A stretch of DNA of 64,000 nt from Cokeromyces recurvatus (taxonomy: Eukaryota; Mucoromycota; Mucoromycetes; Mucorales; Mucoraceae). Within the stretch, counting starts at the first letter, position 1. Every line of letters begins with the position of its first letter. The position numbers and the translations under genes were made by a program. This document shows positions 1 through 12,692 of this stretch, in pieces. The stretch is from the NCBI RefSeq assembly GCF_025118155.1, contig NW_026251394.1:1-64000 (forward strand), read 5' to 3'. The notes beneath the pieces were generated by a model, which worked only from the letters and a program-made list of their open reading frames with translations, had not been told where the DNA came from and did not search any database.

Positions 1-678
1 AATACTGCTTCCAAAAGAAATAATGTCAACAAACCAAAAATAATGGTACCTGAAAAAGCATTGGATACTGATAATGTTCCTATTGGTCTAATAATTTCTT
101 CAGAGAATAATGATTTATATTCATTAAATAATAATATGTTGCTATCACCTAAATTACACAATCCATTAAGTAAGGCATATTACGTAACACATATATATCA
201 CTAACTTAATATTGTAGTTAATAATAATAGTATTAGCATTAAATCACCATCAACTTCAACGCCTAGTAATATCAAGTTGAAAAAGGAGAATGATATTTTG
301 TCAAAGCCGACTATTTTAAGCCCTTCAATTACACCTTCTCCATCTATCACTGCTTCTAAGACTTATACAGGTGGTATATTACAACCTAACAATAGTCTAG
401 ACAATAGTAATAATAATAATACGATTAACTTATCAGCAAAATCCTCTTCATCAAATGACTTATATGCAGCCTTACGCAATCTGTCAATTGGAAATAATAA
501 TACCACGACAGTTAAGAATAAGGACTTGATATCCTTTGAAGGTAATAATAAGCTAGTAACTGTAATAATCATACTAACTTTGGCTAATGCAATAGGAACA
601 TTTAATAAGTCAAAAAATACTGTTGCATTGCTTCGTGATTTGGACCCTTTATTCAATAAGCAATCTAATGATAGTTAA
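1..678 (+). CDS. C-terminal part of a low-complexity Asn/Ser-rich protein, function unknown
   Basis: The gene is cut by the left window edge. It reads in frame from base 1 to 169. An intron at 170-217 (GTAAGG donor, CTAAC branch site at 201-205, TTGTAG acceptor) follows, and the second exon runs 218-678 with stop TAA. The phase-1 join preserves the frame. The visible 209 residues or so are rich in Asn, Ser, Thr and Pro and look disordered. Near the end are short motifs (DLISFEG, LLRDLDPLF) that resemble the acidic-hydrophobic peptides used by clathrin and adaptor-binding proteins, but this is only a resemblance. I do not recognise the family. It converges on the TFIIA gene with under 90 bases between stops. 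Confidence 0.6.
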
Positions 679-765
679 TAAATATATACCTGATTTTTTT
701 TTATTATTATTATGTAAAACAAAAAGAGTATTATGTATGTATTTTTATTTATTTAATCCAGCGTT

Positions 766-2095
766 TTACCATTCGAAGTCACCATTAGCACGATGGAATA
801 AATAATCTCTTCCATTGACTAGCATAATACCGTCCTTTAATATACACTTCCATTTGTTTTTTGTTCTTGTAACTTTGTCATATAAACAAAGAATAATATG
901 TTCAATTTCTTCCCCTCCATCTCCATCCTCATCCTCATCATCGGAATCATCTAAATCAGAATTAATATCTTCATCATCTTTTGTATTATTATTTGCTTCA
1001 TCTCGCTTTTCTTTTTCATCAGCATTGTCTCCATCCAATTGTGATATATAACGTTGAGCTGCTTTTCTTTTCATAGAATTTTCTTTGACTTGTTTCATCA
1101 ATACTTTTATATTATCTGGTAACGAATCTAAATCAATAGTTTTTCCAGACTTGGTAGACGCTGTAAATGATATATTATTATCTTCGTGACTGGATTCCAT
1201 TATAATATTTTCAATATATTCATCAATTTCCTATGTACGTAATAGTAAAAATATTTAACTCAGTTTATTTACTTTTTTTTCTTCTTAATACTTACTTTGG
1301 TTGTTTGTAACAAGTTTTCAACGTCATTTGCACCATCATTTTGTGGAAGATGATTGTTATCAATATTATTATTAGGCCTTTGAATTCCAGGTAAATATAA
1401 ATCTGGGTAATTATTTTGATTCTGTTGTGGTCTTTGGGGTTGCATCATTGGATACTGATTAACAATTTCAGACATCATACCTCTATTACTAGATGTTTGT
1501 GTCAAACCATATTGCTGTTGTGGTGGTAGTGGCGGCAATTGCTGTTGTTGTCGTTGCTGTTCTATTTGGGAGGACCTTTCATTACTTTGAGCATTAGCAG
1601 TATTAGCAGCATTAGCGGCATTAGCAGCAGCATTAGCAGCAGCAGCAGAAACTGCCAAATTAGGTAAACTTGCTGCTGAAGGTGGAGCACCTCCATTATT
1701 TGCTGGGTTATATTCTGTATACTGTAATGGAGCTTGTTGATGGTCATTACTTTGAGAAACATCAACTCCTCCTTCATCTTCATAGTATCCATCTTCTTTA
1801 AAACCGAAATTAGCAACACGAGATCTAGCTACTTTTGATTCCCAAGACTATAAAACAAGTGTTTTAGCTTATATTCTTTTGCAATTGCTTGTTATGCATG
1901 TTACCCTTTGTAATTCCTGTAAAATAGAATCATCAATACCCATATCTTCGAAATCACCACGAACTTGATTGATAACATCGTCAATCACATAACGATATAC
2001 ATTTGACTATATAGAGAATAACCAATTTAATATAACAATGAGAAAAACAAGCAAACAAAAAAAAAAAAGAGCATTACCACAATGGCGTTGGACAT
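766..2095 (-). CDS. TOA1: Transcription initiation factor IIA large (alpha/beta) subunit
   Basis: TFIIA stabilises TBP on promoter DNA in RNA polymerase II initiation. Exons on the minus strand are 2095-2078, 2006-1905, 1847-1296 and 1230-766, giving 378 residues in a clean frame. The N-terminus has the four-helix-bundle segment (VYRYVIDDVINQVRGDF, then LQELQRSWESKV). A long Gln/Asn/Ala-rich linker follows. An acidic stretch then leads into the C-terminal beta-barrel segment (YDKVTRTKNKWKCILKDG and GRDYLFHRANGDFEW at the end), which is nearly invariant in the family. The Ala and Gln runs make the middle repetitive. The first coding exon is only 18 nt. This is a confident family assignment; the linker length is typical of fungi. 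Confidence 0.95.
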
Positions 2096-3281
2096 TATAT
2101 TTGTGATTCGTTTATAATAATATACTTTATTTACTTTGTGTATGTGTATATTCTTTTTTTTATAAATCAATAATTTCAAAATAACTGATTTGATTATGCC
2201 TTTAAATTCAAACAAGTTAACATTAATACGAAATAAAATAAACAGAAAAAGATTGGATTAAACCAATTATACCTTTTATATATGTTTTTTCTTTCTCTTA
2301 AAGAGAAAATGTTGAACAAAAAAGACGAAAAATGAAAATTTTAAAAAAAAAATCTGAATATTTATAGTGACGACATAATCCGAGCCGGATAAAATGTGAA
2401 TCATGTTTCCTTTTATAAAATAACTTTTATTTTCTCCTTTCCTGATGTAACCTTTTTCAGATAATATTTTGTTTTCTTTATTTTCATTAGATTCTGAAAT
2501 CGAATAATCATTTAAAAAAAATAAAAATTTCATTGTTGTAATCAAATTTATCGCTCTTTAATAATAGTTGTTATAGCAAATCGAAATTAACTAAACAAGG
2601 CTCTTAAAAAAAAATGGCAAAAAGAAAATTGCTGTCGTAAATATTTCTGATCATGTATTTGTCGTATGTTTTCTTTGGTTTTGATTCTGCCTTTTCAAAA
2701 GAATATTCAACTCACTCATGTGCTCTCCATCAATTAATTAAAGGAGACATTAAATCCAGATATGGAGGATTTAATTGATTGCCAACTGAAAATAAAGCAG
2801 TTGTACATAGAATGATTAACACAGACGATTAATGAATACAATACTTCAGATTTAATATAATTTGTAACAAAGTATCTTGATAGAAAAAACAAAAATTGTT
2901 ATAGTATCTATGATAATGATTAAATAATAGTTAAGAATAGAGATATAACAGAAACAAAAAATGGGTCTTTTATGGTGAACAGACAATAGAAAACACATTA
3001 TTTTTTTTTTTTTACTACACAGCAGCAGCCATAATGTTACTGTTCACAAATAAATGAGATAGTTTTGTTACCACAAAGAATAGTAATCTTCCTATATTTT
3101 ACAAGCTCTCATAAGTGGAATGCTTCTTTTATCTTCACATGTTCATTTACTATTTTATAAGCCTTCCTATTTATTTAGCTTTATTGTTTAAATTTACCAC
3201 TTTACATCATCGAAAACAATATCCTTAATTAATTTCGTCGAGTAAATAAATAAAAAACCAAACCGTCTGTGTTTATTATTT
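2096..3281. other. Intergenic: TOA1 upstream region
   Basis: About 1.2 kb between the TOA1 start and the stop of the next minus-strand gene. It is A+T-rich with several A/T runs. The stretch near 2640-2830 is less biased and has short open segments, but I could not match it to a family. I see no supported gene. Confidence 0.5.
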
Positions 3282-3988
3282 CTAATCATATCTAACTTTA
3301 AGATCAGATAAATCAACTTGGTTACCAGCAGTAAGTCCACGAGGACTAGCACGTTCAAAAGCTCTATTATATACATTTAGTTAAAAGTACAATTTCTTTT
3401 GTATTCTTGTTAAACTTACTCAGGATATCTCAGACGATAAATAGGTGGACGCTGAGAATCTTGAACGAACAACCTAATATACATCAAATATTAAATATGT
3501 ATAAATCTGTGATATTATTCTTATTATTATTACATACTTATACTGAGCAGCAGCTTCGGCAGCGGCTATTTGGGCTTGATTAATTGCATCTTTTTCTTCA
3601 GCAGTAGACATATGGTACTCAATCCATCTTGTAAAGGGATGTTTTTCCTATAATAAAATAATAAATATAAAATACTTCATTTTCGTTGTATTATATATAT
3701 ATATATATATACATCGCCTGAATGAGTAATGTGTTGATCAACTCTATACCAAACAATACCAGCAATAACAGCAATTAGGCCATTTCTCCAAGCATTATTA
3801 CCAAAAGCTTAATAACAAAAATAAAATAAGGATCAATTATAAATTGTTAGAATAAATAAAATCTCATTACACTCTTTAGGGAAATTCTCAGTAGTAGCTT
3901 GTTTTGATTCAGAAGCATAGTTACGAATTGTTTGACGAATTGGTGTATTCTTTAATAGTTGTGCTTTTTGGAGTATGCGAGATGCCAT
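3282..3988 (-). CDS. Probable mitochondrial complex I accessory subunit (fungal 17.8 kDa type)
   Basis: Five exons on the minus strand (3988-3871, 3807-3713, 3647-3538, 3473-3420, 3363-3282) give 152 residues. Seen directly: an N-terminus rich in basic and hydroxylated residues suitable as a mitochondrial presequence, one hydrophobic segment (GLIAVIAGIVWYRV, about residues 47-60), then a charged tail containing HPFTRWIEYH and SPRGLTAGNQVDLSDL. The order of membrane segment, charged helix and SP-x-x-(L/V)-x-AG-x-x-DL motif matches my memory of the fungal NADH:ubiquinone oxidoreductase 17.8 kDa subunit. The family name is therefore an inference, while the mitochondrial inner-membrane topology is better supported. 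It is divergent from HAP3 across only 216 bp. Confidence 0.6.
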
Positions 3989-4204
3989 TTTTAATGTAAC
4001 TATATGATTCAAAAATAAATTATATCTTCGAACTTATACAAAAGTGTGGAGTAACAAATCCATCCCCAGACTTGTAATTTTGTTGACGTCATCGATAAGC
4101 AGAGAGTGTTTGTAGTTTTTTTCTTTTTTTTTTTTTTTTTTTTTGGAAGAAATTAAAACACTTTTTTTTTTTAAACGAAAAAAAAAAAAATAACTAAAAG
4201 AATT
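3989..4204. promoter_or_regulatory. Short bidirectional promoter between the complex I-like gene and HAP3
   Basis: The two start codons are 216 bp apart on opposite strands, so the region must hold both promoters. It contains a perfect CRE/ATF palindrome TGACGTCA at 4084-4091 followed by ATCGATA, then long T and A tracts nearer HAP3. Factor binding is inferred from the motif only. Confidence 0.6.
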
Positions 4205-4847
4205 ATGTCAGCTCATTCTGGAGACGAACTTGAAGTTGATATTAAAGAACAAGATCGCTTTCTTCCTATAGCAAAGTAAATTCAGTAGAGTACATTGTTA
4301 TATGATGTGTCTTATATTTTTCTTATAGTGTTGCACGTATAATGAAGAAGGCACTTCCTGAGAACGCAAAAATCGCAAAAGAAGCAAAGGAATGTGTACA
4401 AGAATGTGTGTCTGAATTTATTTCGTTTATTACAAGTGAAGGTAAGTAATATCATTTATCAAACTATGCCTTATTCATTTATATTTTATAGCAAGCGATC
4501 GTTGTCAACAAGAAAAGAGAAAGACAATTAATGGCGAAGATATTTTATGGGCAATGCAATCACTTGGTTTTGAAAATTATACAGAAGCATTAAAAATTTA
4601 CCTTGCTAAATATCGTGAAGTAAGTTCAAAGGAATTATGTATTACAATTAAAGATTTCTCAACAAAATCTATATGATAGACTACAAAGATTGAAAGAACA
4701 AGTTCAAGTAATAAAGATAAAGAAGAAGGATTAGAACAACAACATCCAATTCAAGTTCAACAAACACAGATATATGCTACTAATGAGCAACAAACACAAC
4801 AACCTCAGCAACAATTACCTACTTATTATAATGGAAATATACAATAA
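4205..4847 (+). CDS. HAP3: CCAAT-binding factor subunit NF-YB/Hap3
   Basis: Exons 4205-4275, 4329-4441, 4492-4619 and 4680-4847 give 159 residues. Hap3 is a histone-fold protein that pairs with Hap5 (NF-YC) and, with Hap2, binds CCAAT boxes. The conserved core is complete: [18 protein letters not shown], then a histone-fold helix through [37 protein letters not shown] and [14 protein letters not shown]. The C-terminus is a short Gln-rich tail. In many fungi the complex controls respiratory and carbon-source genes. Sharing a promoter with a likely respiratory-chain subunit fits that role but does not prove it. Confidence 0.96.
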
Positions 4848-5573
4848 ATAAATGACTTTATTCCACAGTTTTTTAATATCATAACTATTTCTCCTCGTAT
4901 TATTATATAATTGTATATTACATACATTTGTATCACGAATAAGGAAATATATTAAATTTACCAGTAATTAAGTTTTCTTTAACAAATCTTTTAATAAAGT
5001 ATTAGTGAATGACGATTCATGCTTGTCACTTGTATTCCAAGTATTTAACTATTACACGATATAAGAAATAGATACATTAGATTATATACGTACATAAATA
5101 GCTTCATTGCTTTTTTTTTCTTCTTCTTCTTTCTTTTTATATATAAACTACTGATAAGACAATAAAAATGATAAATAAATAATTTAGTTGATTACTGATA
5201 CTATTTTTTCAACTTTTTTTGAATAAGGATGTATAATCATTTATTATCTTTTTTTTTTCTCAACTGTCACCTATACAGCAGAAAGTAAAAATACGCCTAA
5301 AAACAAGAATATACAATATTTCATTAATGCTACATTTGTAAAGAAATACATGCAAAAACGATTATAGATACTGAAAGATGATGACTGTCTTGTTTCACAA
5401 GATATGATAGTAAATTTAATTACGATTTTTATAAACGTAACAGATTAGTGAATGGAGGCATCAATGTGAAGTTCAAGGAACATACTCTGCATCCAATTAA
5501 AGATGATATAACGAAATAGATAATACAATTTTATTATGATGCTAGAAAATAATCCCATAAATGTATTTTGGTG

Positions 5574-5790
5574 TCAGTTTTGAGGTCGTATGTAAAGTTG
5601 GGATTTTAAGTATCCAAGTAATTCGAAATTCCAAGACTGGCTGTTTGAATGATGACGATGGTGTCCAGAGCAGTTGCCTTCAAGAATAAAGAATAGTAGA
5701 AGAATTTTGACTGGTTTTATCCGTTGACATAAATAGCTAAAAGCGATAGATCTCACAGCAGTTCTACTCCGTTTAGTAAAGAAAAAACAG
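5574..5790 (-). pseudogene. Possible decayed transposon-associated ORF fragment
   Basis: On the minus strand an open stretch reads through segments such as SRTAVRSIAFSYLCQRI and GNCSGHHRHHSNSQSWNFEL. The combination of an RSIAF-type helix with a G-x-C-S-G-H-H loop resembles repeated Mucorales proteins with a TnpB/Fanzor-like nuclease core, as far as I remember them. The surrounding sequence is interrupted by stops in all frames, so no working gene remains. This is a weak assignment by eye; it could also be chance. Confidence 0.25.
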
Positions 5791-6194
5791 AAAGAAATAA
5801 TGAAGCAGCTCTGTTTTAAGCAGAATAGTATGCTTGATGTTCAGGGTAATTCGAGGCTACAATCAGTGCTTATTAAATTTATATTCCTACATTTAATATT
5901 CATGCAAATCAGATTTTTTTTTGTATAGATATGGCGGATTTTCGAAAATTTGTTATATGCTTCACTTTTTTATTGTGTTTCTGGAAATGGAGTCTTCTTG
6001 AGAAAAGCAACGAATGAACAACATCAACAACAACAAAAAAAGATGCGTTCAGAGGAATTTTCCAATGTAATAAATGAAACTGTAAACTATGATGAATAAA
6101 AGTTTAAAAAGTGAAAGGTAAGATTTCTAAATGGAATAACTGTAATGGAGAGAAGCGACTAATCGACATAGATAGACTGAATTAATCGTATTGA

Positions 6195-6218
6195 GAGAGA
6201 GAGAGAGTGAGTGTGTGT

Positions 6219-6252
<34 letters not shown>
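6195..6252. repeat. GA/GT microsatellite
   Basis: A run of GA dinucleotides passes into GT dinucleotides with small interruptions, just downstream of the KHA1 stop codon. Confidence 0.9.
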
Positions 6253-6256
<4 letters not shown>

Positions 6257-6262
6257 ATATGA

Positions 6263-9021
6263 TTACAGTAATTTTGGTTGAACAACCAGTACGCTTGTGT
6301 TTCGAAGTTCTTCTTGTAATAAAATTTGGGCTCCTAATATACCAAAGACAAATTCATAATCTCGTCTATTATCTGATTGTTGAGAAATGTTCAGGGATGA
6401 GGAAGATAATGAATGATTGTTAATACACATTGGCACTTGCTTTCTTTTTTCTTGATGACGATCCACAATAATTAAATCATGTGGATTTGGACATTGTCTA
6501 GTAATCGCACTACCTATAGATTCGATCTGATCCAAGACGTAATATTGTGATACACAGTTCTTTTCCTCGGAAGTCATCCATGTATCAGATTCTTCATTAC
6601 TTAAAATAATCAATTTAGCTTTCTTTTTATTCTGTTTTAAAAGTTGTATTGCAAACGAATATGTTGTCGTTAGAGTATCTCTGGGGAATAGTACAATAGC
6701 AATGATCTGCATTTCTTCAGGACACTGTCCAAACGATCCTCGATCAATCCATATACCTAAATCACAAAATTTAATGGTCGAAAATGCCTCTTGTATCCAT
6801 TCATACGGGGGACTTTGAGTGTCCCACAATATAGGTACCAAGATAATATCTGCATGTACATCTAGACTATAATTTGCCAAGGTTTTTATTTCTTCCCCTA
6901 AATTAGAAAAATCCAAATGAGTATGCAAGGCACATCCAAGTATCATGTTGGAAAAGGCGCGAAGAATATTTAGGATAATATCATCTTCTCTCAGTTCCTT
7001 TCGCTTAAAAGTCATAACGGTTGATGTGCGTTGAGTAAGTTTGAGGAGTCGTAAAGAATAAATTTGAATGGGACAAAGGAGTCTGATAAGTGCCATTATA
7101 GAAGGTATAGATTCAATATAATTAATGAATAAAACAAGACGGTGGGAGGACTGATAATTCAAGCTATTGACATTAATTCCTTTTTCATCAATAATAGTAT
7201 CAACAGTATTACTAGATATAGAAGTAGTGTCTTGTTGTCTTTGCTGTTGTTGTTGTTGTTGCCGCTTTTGATACCATTCAGGGTAAAGATAAATGACAGC
7301 TGGAGTGGTCATAAAAGTTGTAATTAATGCCATCATTACCATAATAACAAAAACTAAAAGAACGTTATTAATAGAAAAAAAAAAAGGACAAAACTACTCA
7401 ATATGTAATCTTACTTTGATCACTTAAGATACCAGCATCATGTCCAATATTAAGTACAATAAGCTCTACTAAACTGTGCACAACGTAAACGATCATATAC
7501 GTTTATTAGTTTTAAGGCATTAGCTTACCCTTTACAATTCATTAAGAAACCTACAGCGAATGATTCACGATAGGTCATACCACATACTTTGGCAGCTACA
7601 GCACAACCTATGATTTTACCAAAACAAGCTAAAAAGATAATAAGAATCACATATCCCCAAACTGCACCTGAATCTAATAATCCAATTTGAGTTTTCAAAC
7701 CAGACAAAGTAAAATACTAGAAGGATAAATAAGTAAATTATATAGATGGGAACATAACACAATTATTACTTACTAAAGGTAAGAATATGATGTTTACTAT
7801 GTCTTCTATTTTCTCTGTAATTTTTATTGACAAATTATTCTCATGAGGTACAATTACACCTGCTAAAAATCCACCAAAAATAGCATGAATACCTGTATAT
7901 ATATGTTCAAATAGAAATGAATTAGTATAATATAGATAGATAGATATAGATATACCTAAAATATTTGTTACAAAAGCAGATATCATAACAATTATCAAGG
8001 TAGCAGCCATTAAAAGAGGTGAGGGACCATGTTCAAAAGATTGTGTATAATGACATAACTTTCGATATAATGGTCTTACAATAAACAAGACAAAAAATGT
8101 AAATCCCACAGCTGTCAAAAATACATAAAGGGCTTTAATTCCACCCGATGAATTCATTAATGCAACCACTAACGCCAATAAAACCCAAGCTGTACAATCA
8201 TTGATCAATCCACTTGCCATCGTAATTGCCCCGACATTGGTACGTAGTAATTTCAATTCTGCTAAAATACGTGCTAATACAGGAAAGGCCTAGTCATGCA
8301 GATTGTGAATTTCTGAGTAGGATAATAATTATGAAGATATGTATTAAATAATGACTTACAGTAATCGACATAGTGACACCTAAAAATAATAGAAAGCTAC
8401 TAAATGAAACATAGGGTCGATTTTGTAGTTTATAGAGACCTACACTGACAGCAGCACCTAGACCGAATGGTAAGACCATACCTGCTATCGCCACTGATAA
8501 ACTTTTATAAAAGCCTCTACGAATGACTGCCAAATCAACTTCAAGACCAATTTGAAACAAGAAAAATATGAGACCCAAAGTTGCAATCAAATTAATAAAC
8601 GGTAAGGATTCTGATGGAAAAATTGTTTCTTGAAAGCCAGGAATTCTTCCCATTACGGTAGGGCCTAGAATAATACCTGCAATAACTAGAGCATATACGT
8701 ATACATATATATATATATTTAATTTATGCAAGTCTTACATTTATTTCATTTATATATGTATATTATTATATATATAAATAAATACCTTCAGATATAACTC
8801 TAGGTTGTTTTAGATAGCCTAAAGGTATAGCGATCAATCTACAAAAGATAAGAATAATTGTAGCCTATTAAATTGTTACTATCTATAATGGCATAGAAAA
8901 AAAAATTACATACTTGTATAATAAATAATACAACTGGATCTGACGAATTGAATTCAACTGGATTTAAGCCTGAAAATACACCTGCTTGTGGTGCTGTAGT
9001 TGTTGTGTTATTAGAAGCCAT
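6263..9021 (-). CDS. KHA1: K+/H+ antiporter of the CPA2 family (Kha1-like)
   Basis: Eight exons on the minus strand (9021-8914, 8864-8786, 8685-8360, 8289-7956, 7892-7774, 7716-7529, 7473-7415, 7353-6263) give 767 residues. The first 400 residues or so form a Na+/H+-exchanger-type bundle with many hydrophobic segments. Signatures include LGYLKQPRVISEVIAGIILG, LIATLGLIFFLFQIGLEVDL, SGLINDCTAWVLLALVV with its paired N-D in the fifth helix region, and GFLAGVIVPHE. The C-terminal 360 residues are cytosolic and start with a Gln-rich stretch. Family members exchange K+ or Na+ for protons in Golgi or endosomal membranes. The second exon start was chosen because it restores the conserved IIQATIILIFCRLIAIPL segment. 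Yeast Kha1 is somewhat longer (873). Confidence 0.9.
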
Positions 9022-9708
9022 TTTATTAAATATAGCATAAAAAAATGAAGAAAAAATCAGTAATTAAATATGTCAAATTATTTAAAAATTTATTTTATAA
9101 CCTGAACCAATAGACGACAAATTTGTTTAGTTCTCTCTCTCTCTTTTTTTTAATCAAGACAGCTCCACAATAATGTCGTAATCTACTTTATTACATAAGC
9201 GATAGCTAATATACTCTGTTAGAAAAAAAAAGCTATATTAAAGATAATTTATTGTATTAATCGAAGTCTAGAATTTTTCTTTACGTCTAGGAAATCATTA
9301 CTCCGATTTTTGCAATATAAGGTTAACATTGCACAAATGAAAACAATGTTATGTTTGATTCAATTTACTATTTTATTCAAAGGTCTTTAAAAGTTAAATC
9401 ATTTCGTTAAGTATAAATGTATGTACATAATGTGATTTCGTTTCTAATAAGATAATGAATTATTGGCTTTAAATCAAGAAGTAGATATAATGAATAGTAG
9501 CAATCTGCTTTCATACTTTTTTTTTTCTTTAAAAACACACACACACATATATATATTAGGGAACTACCGAAACATTGCTAAACATAAAAAGTATTCAATA
9601 AGTATACATGATAATAAGTTTACTCTACTTTATTAAAGCAAGTATATTTTGTGCCGAAAAATATTTGATGTTTACATTTGTTAAAAATACTCATAGACGC
9701 AAATCTCT

Positions 9709-9743
<35 letters not shown>

Positions 9744-11033
9744 ACGAAAAGCATAGTTTTAATGAAATGTAGGATAAAATAGTTGCTTAAATTGACGTAG
9801 GGGTTTTTTTTTATTATAGTATTCAATTATTTCTTAGAGCGGTAATTAAGCTTAGTTTTTCAAGCAATAATAATTTTTAATATCATTTTCAAGCTTTAGA
9901 AGACATAATAAATAGGGTTTCTATAGTCTGGCCATTAGGGGAAAAAATTTCTACTCGTTTCTTTCTTTATAATGATTAAGTTAACCTTAGCATAATAATA
10001 TTTAATATGAATTCCTTTAAATCATAATTATAACTTAAAATAAAAGAATATGTACTATATTCACTGCTTAAAAAAAAGAAGAATACAGTCTCTTTATCAC
10101 ATTAGTATTGTAAGCAGAAAAAACTAATGGTTCTGTATATGTATTCTTAGAATTATTTATTATCTTATGACTAGAACTATTATAGTAAAAAAAAAAAAAA
10201 TTAATAGTTTAAAATGATTGTTATAATATATAAATAAATGTTATGATTAATTCAAATAATATAACAGTATTCTTTTACAAAAACACCTCTTTTTTTTTAA
10301 TAATCTTTGTATATGTGCATTATTTGTTAATAGCATACTCAGGTTTTTATATAATATTATATTTTGGACACTTGAATTAAAACTTTCAAATGTTTCCATT
10401 TTAATAAAACAGTTCTATACATTATACAGCTTAATGTATTTACTATATTATTTTCTATTTGATAACTTCAACAATATAATCGAATTAATGATATTCATCA
10501 AACTCATGCATTAGAAAAAAAAATTACATAGTGTAAAATGATCTAGAATATTGATAATCTTACTGTTTCGACTAAGTTTTATGCGATAAATTATATACAC
10601 ATATTTATATAAAATAGACAACAGTAGGTGAAAGAAAGGGGGTGTGATTGAATAAACAAACAACCCTAAACAGTATATATTAAATAAGAGCAAATGCTGC
10701 TAACATAAAAAAAAAAAAAAAAAAAGAATTATCTCAAAATATATTAACTGTAATAAATAACAATAAAAAAAAAATCTAGAATACTTTTTTTTATTATTAT
10801 TCGTCCAAAAAAGTATTAGTAATAGTCAAGATACGACGAGTTTGTGGAGTAGGGGGTTATTTTTTTTTTAAAAAAAAAAAAAAAAAAAAGAAAGGAACAA
10901 TATAACAAAATCAATAATCTCTGAATGATATAAAAAATAAAGCTAATAAAATAATACACATGTATAGATAGATAAATATATAAGAGTAATCATTTTCTAA
11001 CATCACTTAAAGTCTAGGTTTCTCTGGATCTAT
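9022..11033. other. Intergenic, 2 kb, no gene seen
   Basis: A very A+T-rich region between the KHA1 start and the TRR1 stop. It has short microsatellites (CA then TA near 9535-9557), a T-run near 9711-9742 and A-runs near 10708 and 10871. No open frame here has family-like sequence, and no RNA gene motif was found. Confidence 0.6.
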
Positions 11034-12093
11034 TCATAATTTCTCACCATTTTCAGCTTCAAGTTCACTTAAGTAACGTTCAGCATCAAGAGCAGCCATA
11101 CAGCCGGAACCTGCGGAAGTAATGGCTTGACGATAACGTTTATCTTGAACATCACCAGCAGCAAAGAGACCAGGAACACTGGTGAGAGAAGAACCAGGAA
11201 CGGTCTTAATATATCCATCTTCATCCAAATCAACTTGACCCTTAACAAGACTGTTGGCAGGGTCATGTCCAATAGCATAGAATAAGCCAGATGCATCAAT
11301 CTTACCAGTTTCTCCTGTCTTATTATTAATTGTAGCAACAGCTGTCAAAAGTGAACCATCACCAATAGCTTCAGTAGGTGATGTATTAAAATGTACCTCA
11401 ATCTTAGGATGGTTTAATAAACGTGCAGCCATGACTTTGGATGCTCTAAGCTGATCACGACGAACAAGAACGTGAACCTTTGAGCCATCTAAAAGGAAAA
11501 AAAAAAGATCTATTAGGAATTTTCCTTTTCTTTCTTCTTCTTTTTCTTCTTTCTCTTTCCCCTTCCCCTTCCCCTTCCCCTTAACTATTATATACATTAC
11601 ATTTTGTAAGGTAAATAGCTTCTTCAGCAGCAGAATCACCACCACCAATTACAACCAAAGGCTTATCTCTAAAGATGGGAACAGCACCATCACAGACAGC
11701 ACAAGCAGAGATACCACTTTGCCAATATTTATCTTCACCAGGTAAATGCATACGTCTAGCAGAGGCACCAGTGGCAATGACAACGGCATCAGCAGTATCA
11801 GTAGGTTCTTCTTCAGCTTCATAACCTTCACGCCAAATCTTGAAAGGACGAGAAGAACAATCGAGTTTAGTAATCGTTTCTGTTTCAATGGTTGTACCAC
11901 AGTTTTCAGATTGTTCACGCATCAAATCCATCAATCCACCACCCATAATACCCTTAGGGAAACCGGGAAAGTTTTCAATATCAGTGGTAGTCGTAAGTTG
12001 ACCCCCTGGAGCAAAGCCATTTGCCATCATACCTTCAAACATAATAGGATTTAATTTTGCACGCGCAAGATAAATAGCAGCAGTATGACCTAA

Positions 12094-12138
<45 letters not shown>

Positions 12139-12251
12139 AGAGAGAGAGAGAGGAAAGTTAGTTTTCTTTTCTTTAATCAAATCGTACGCTATTCTATTTT
12201 ACCTGCAGGTCCAGAACCAATAATTGCAACAGGACGATGTTGAGGTGCCAT
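11034..12251 (-). CDS. TRR1: Thioredoxin reductase, low-molecular-weight type
   Basis: Exons 12251-12203, 12089-11601 and 11488-11034 give 330 residues. The enzyme passes electrons from NADPH through FAD to thioredoxin. The N-terminus has the FAD-binding [18 protein letters not shown]. The redox-active Cys pair is CAVC at residues 146-149. The NADPH-binding [16 protein letters not shown] and the C-terminal FAD motif [20 protein letters not shown] are all present. Its length fits the bacterial/fungal family and not the selenoprotein type of animals. Intron 1 (12090-12202) carries a 41-base T-tract on the coding strand right before the acceptor. Intron 2 carries four CCCCTT-type units. Confidence 0.96.
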
Positions 12252-12692
12252 TTTATAAAACGAAGTACTAAAGTTTCTACGAGAAAAAGAAAGAAATCGC
12301 GAGGAAAAAGACATTTTTTTTTTTTTTTTTGTTATTGTCTTAAAAAAATAATTTTTTTTTTCTTTTTTTTTTTTGCTTTTATTATAAATACTAATTTAAA
12401 CTTTTTTGGTTGGATAGGACTTTAATTGGTGTTTTAAAATAGCAAAAATAAAAACAAAAAACCTTAATATTTCCTTAGTAATCGGCATATACAGGAGTAT
12501 CATTGGATAAAGACTGAGATGATCTATCCAATTATAAGAACATCGAATATTCCCGATTAATTAATAAATTGAACTGCAATATTTGTGTATTTTTTTTTTA
12601 TTCATTAAATAGTAATAAAAAGGAGAGGAAAAAAAAAAAAGAAAAGTAAAGAGGATAGGATAGGATAGGATAGAAGGGGGAATATTTGTTAA
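12252..12692. other. Intergenic, TRR1 promoter and downstream of the Skt5-like gene
   Basis: About 440 bp upstream of TRR1 holding T-runs. A short AGGAT pentamer repeat (about four units, 12652-12673) lies in the presumed 3' region of the next minus-strand gene. No gene is seen. Confidence 0.6.

Larger units (their letters stand above)
4848..6262. other. Intergenic with decayed coding remnants and a (GT)n microsatellite
   Basis: About 1.4 kb between HAP3 and the KHA1 stop (convergent). The section 5280-5950 has more balanced base composition than the flanks and carries fragmented open frames, including the minus-strand relic listed separately. A GA-then-GT dinucleotide tract lies at about 6195-6252. 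No intact gene is seen. Confidence 0.55.

Noticed and set aside
2276..2545. Minus-strand 89-residue frame upstream of TOA1
   Set aside because: Phe/Lys/Asn-rich translation of A+T-rich DNA with no start context or homology-like motif.
7142..7327. Plus-strand frame opposite the Gln run of KHA1
   Set aside because: Poly-Leu is the complement of the CAG/CAA repeat in the antiporter tail.
11581..12180. TRR1 read as starting inside the poly-T stretch
   Set aside because: The in-frame ATG lies in intron 1. The true start at 12251 restores the FAD-binding IIGSGPAG motif after splicing.
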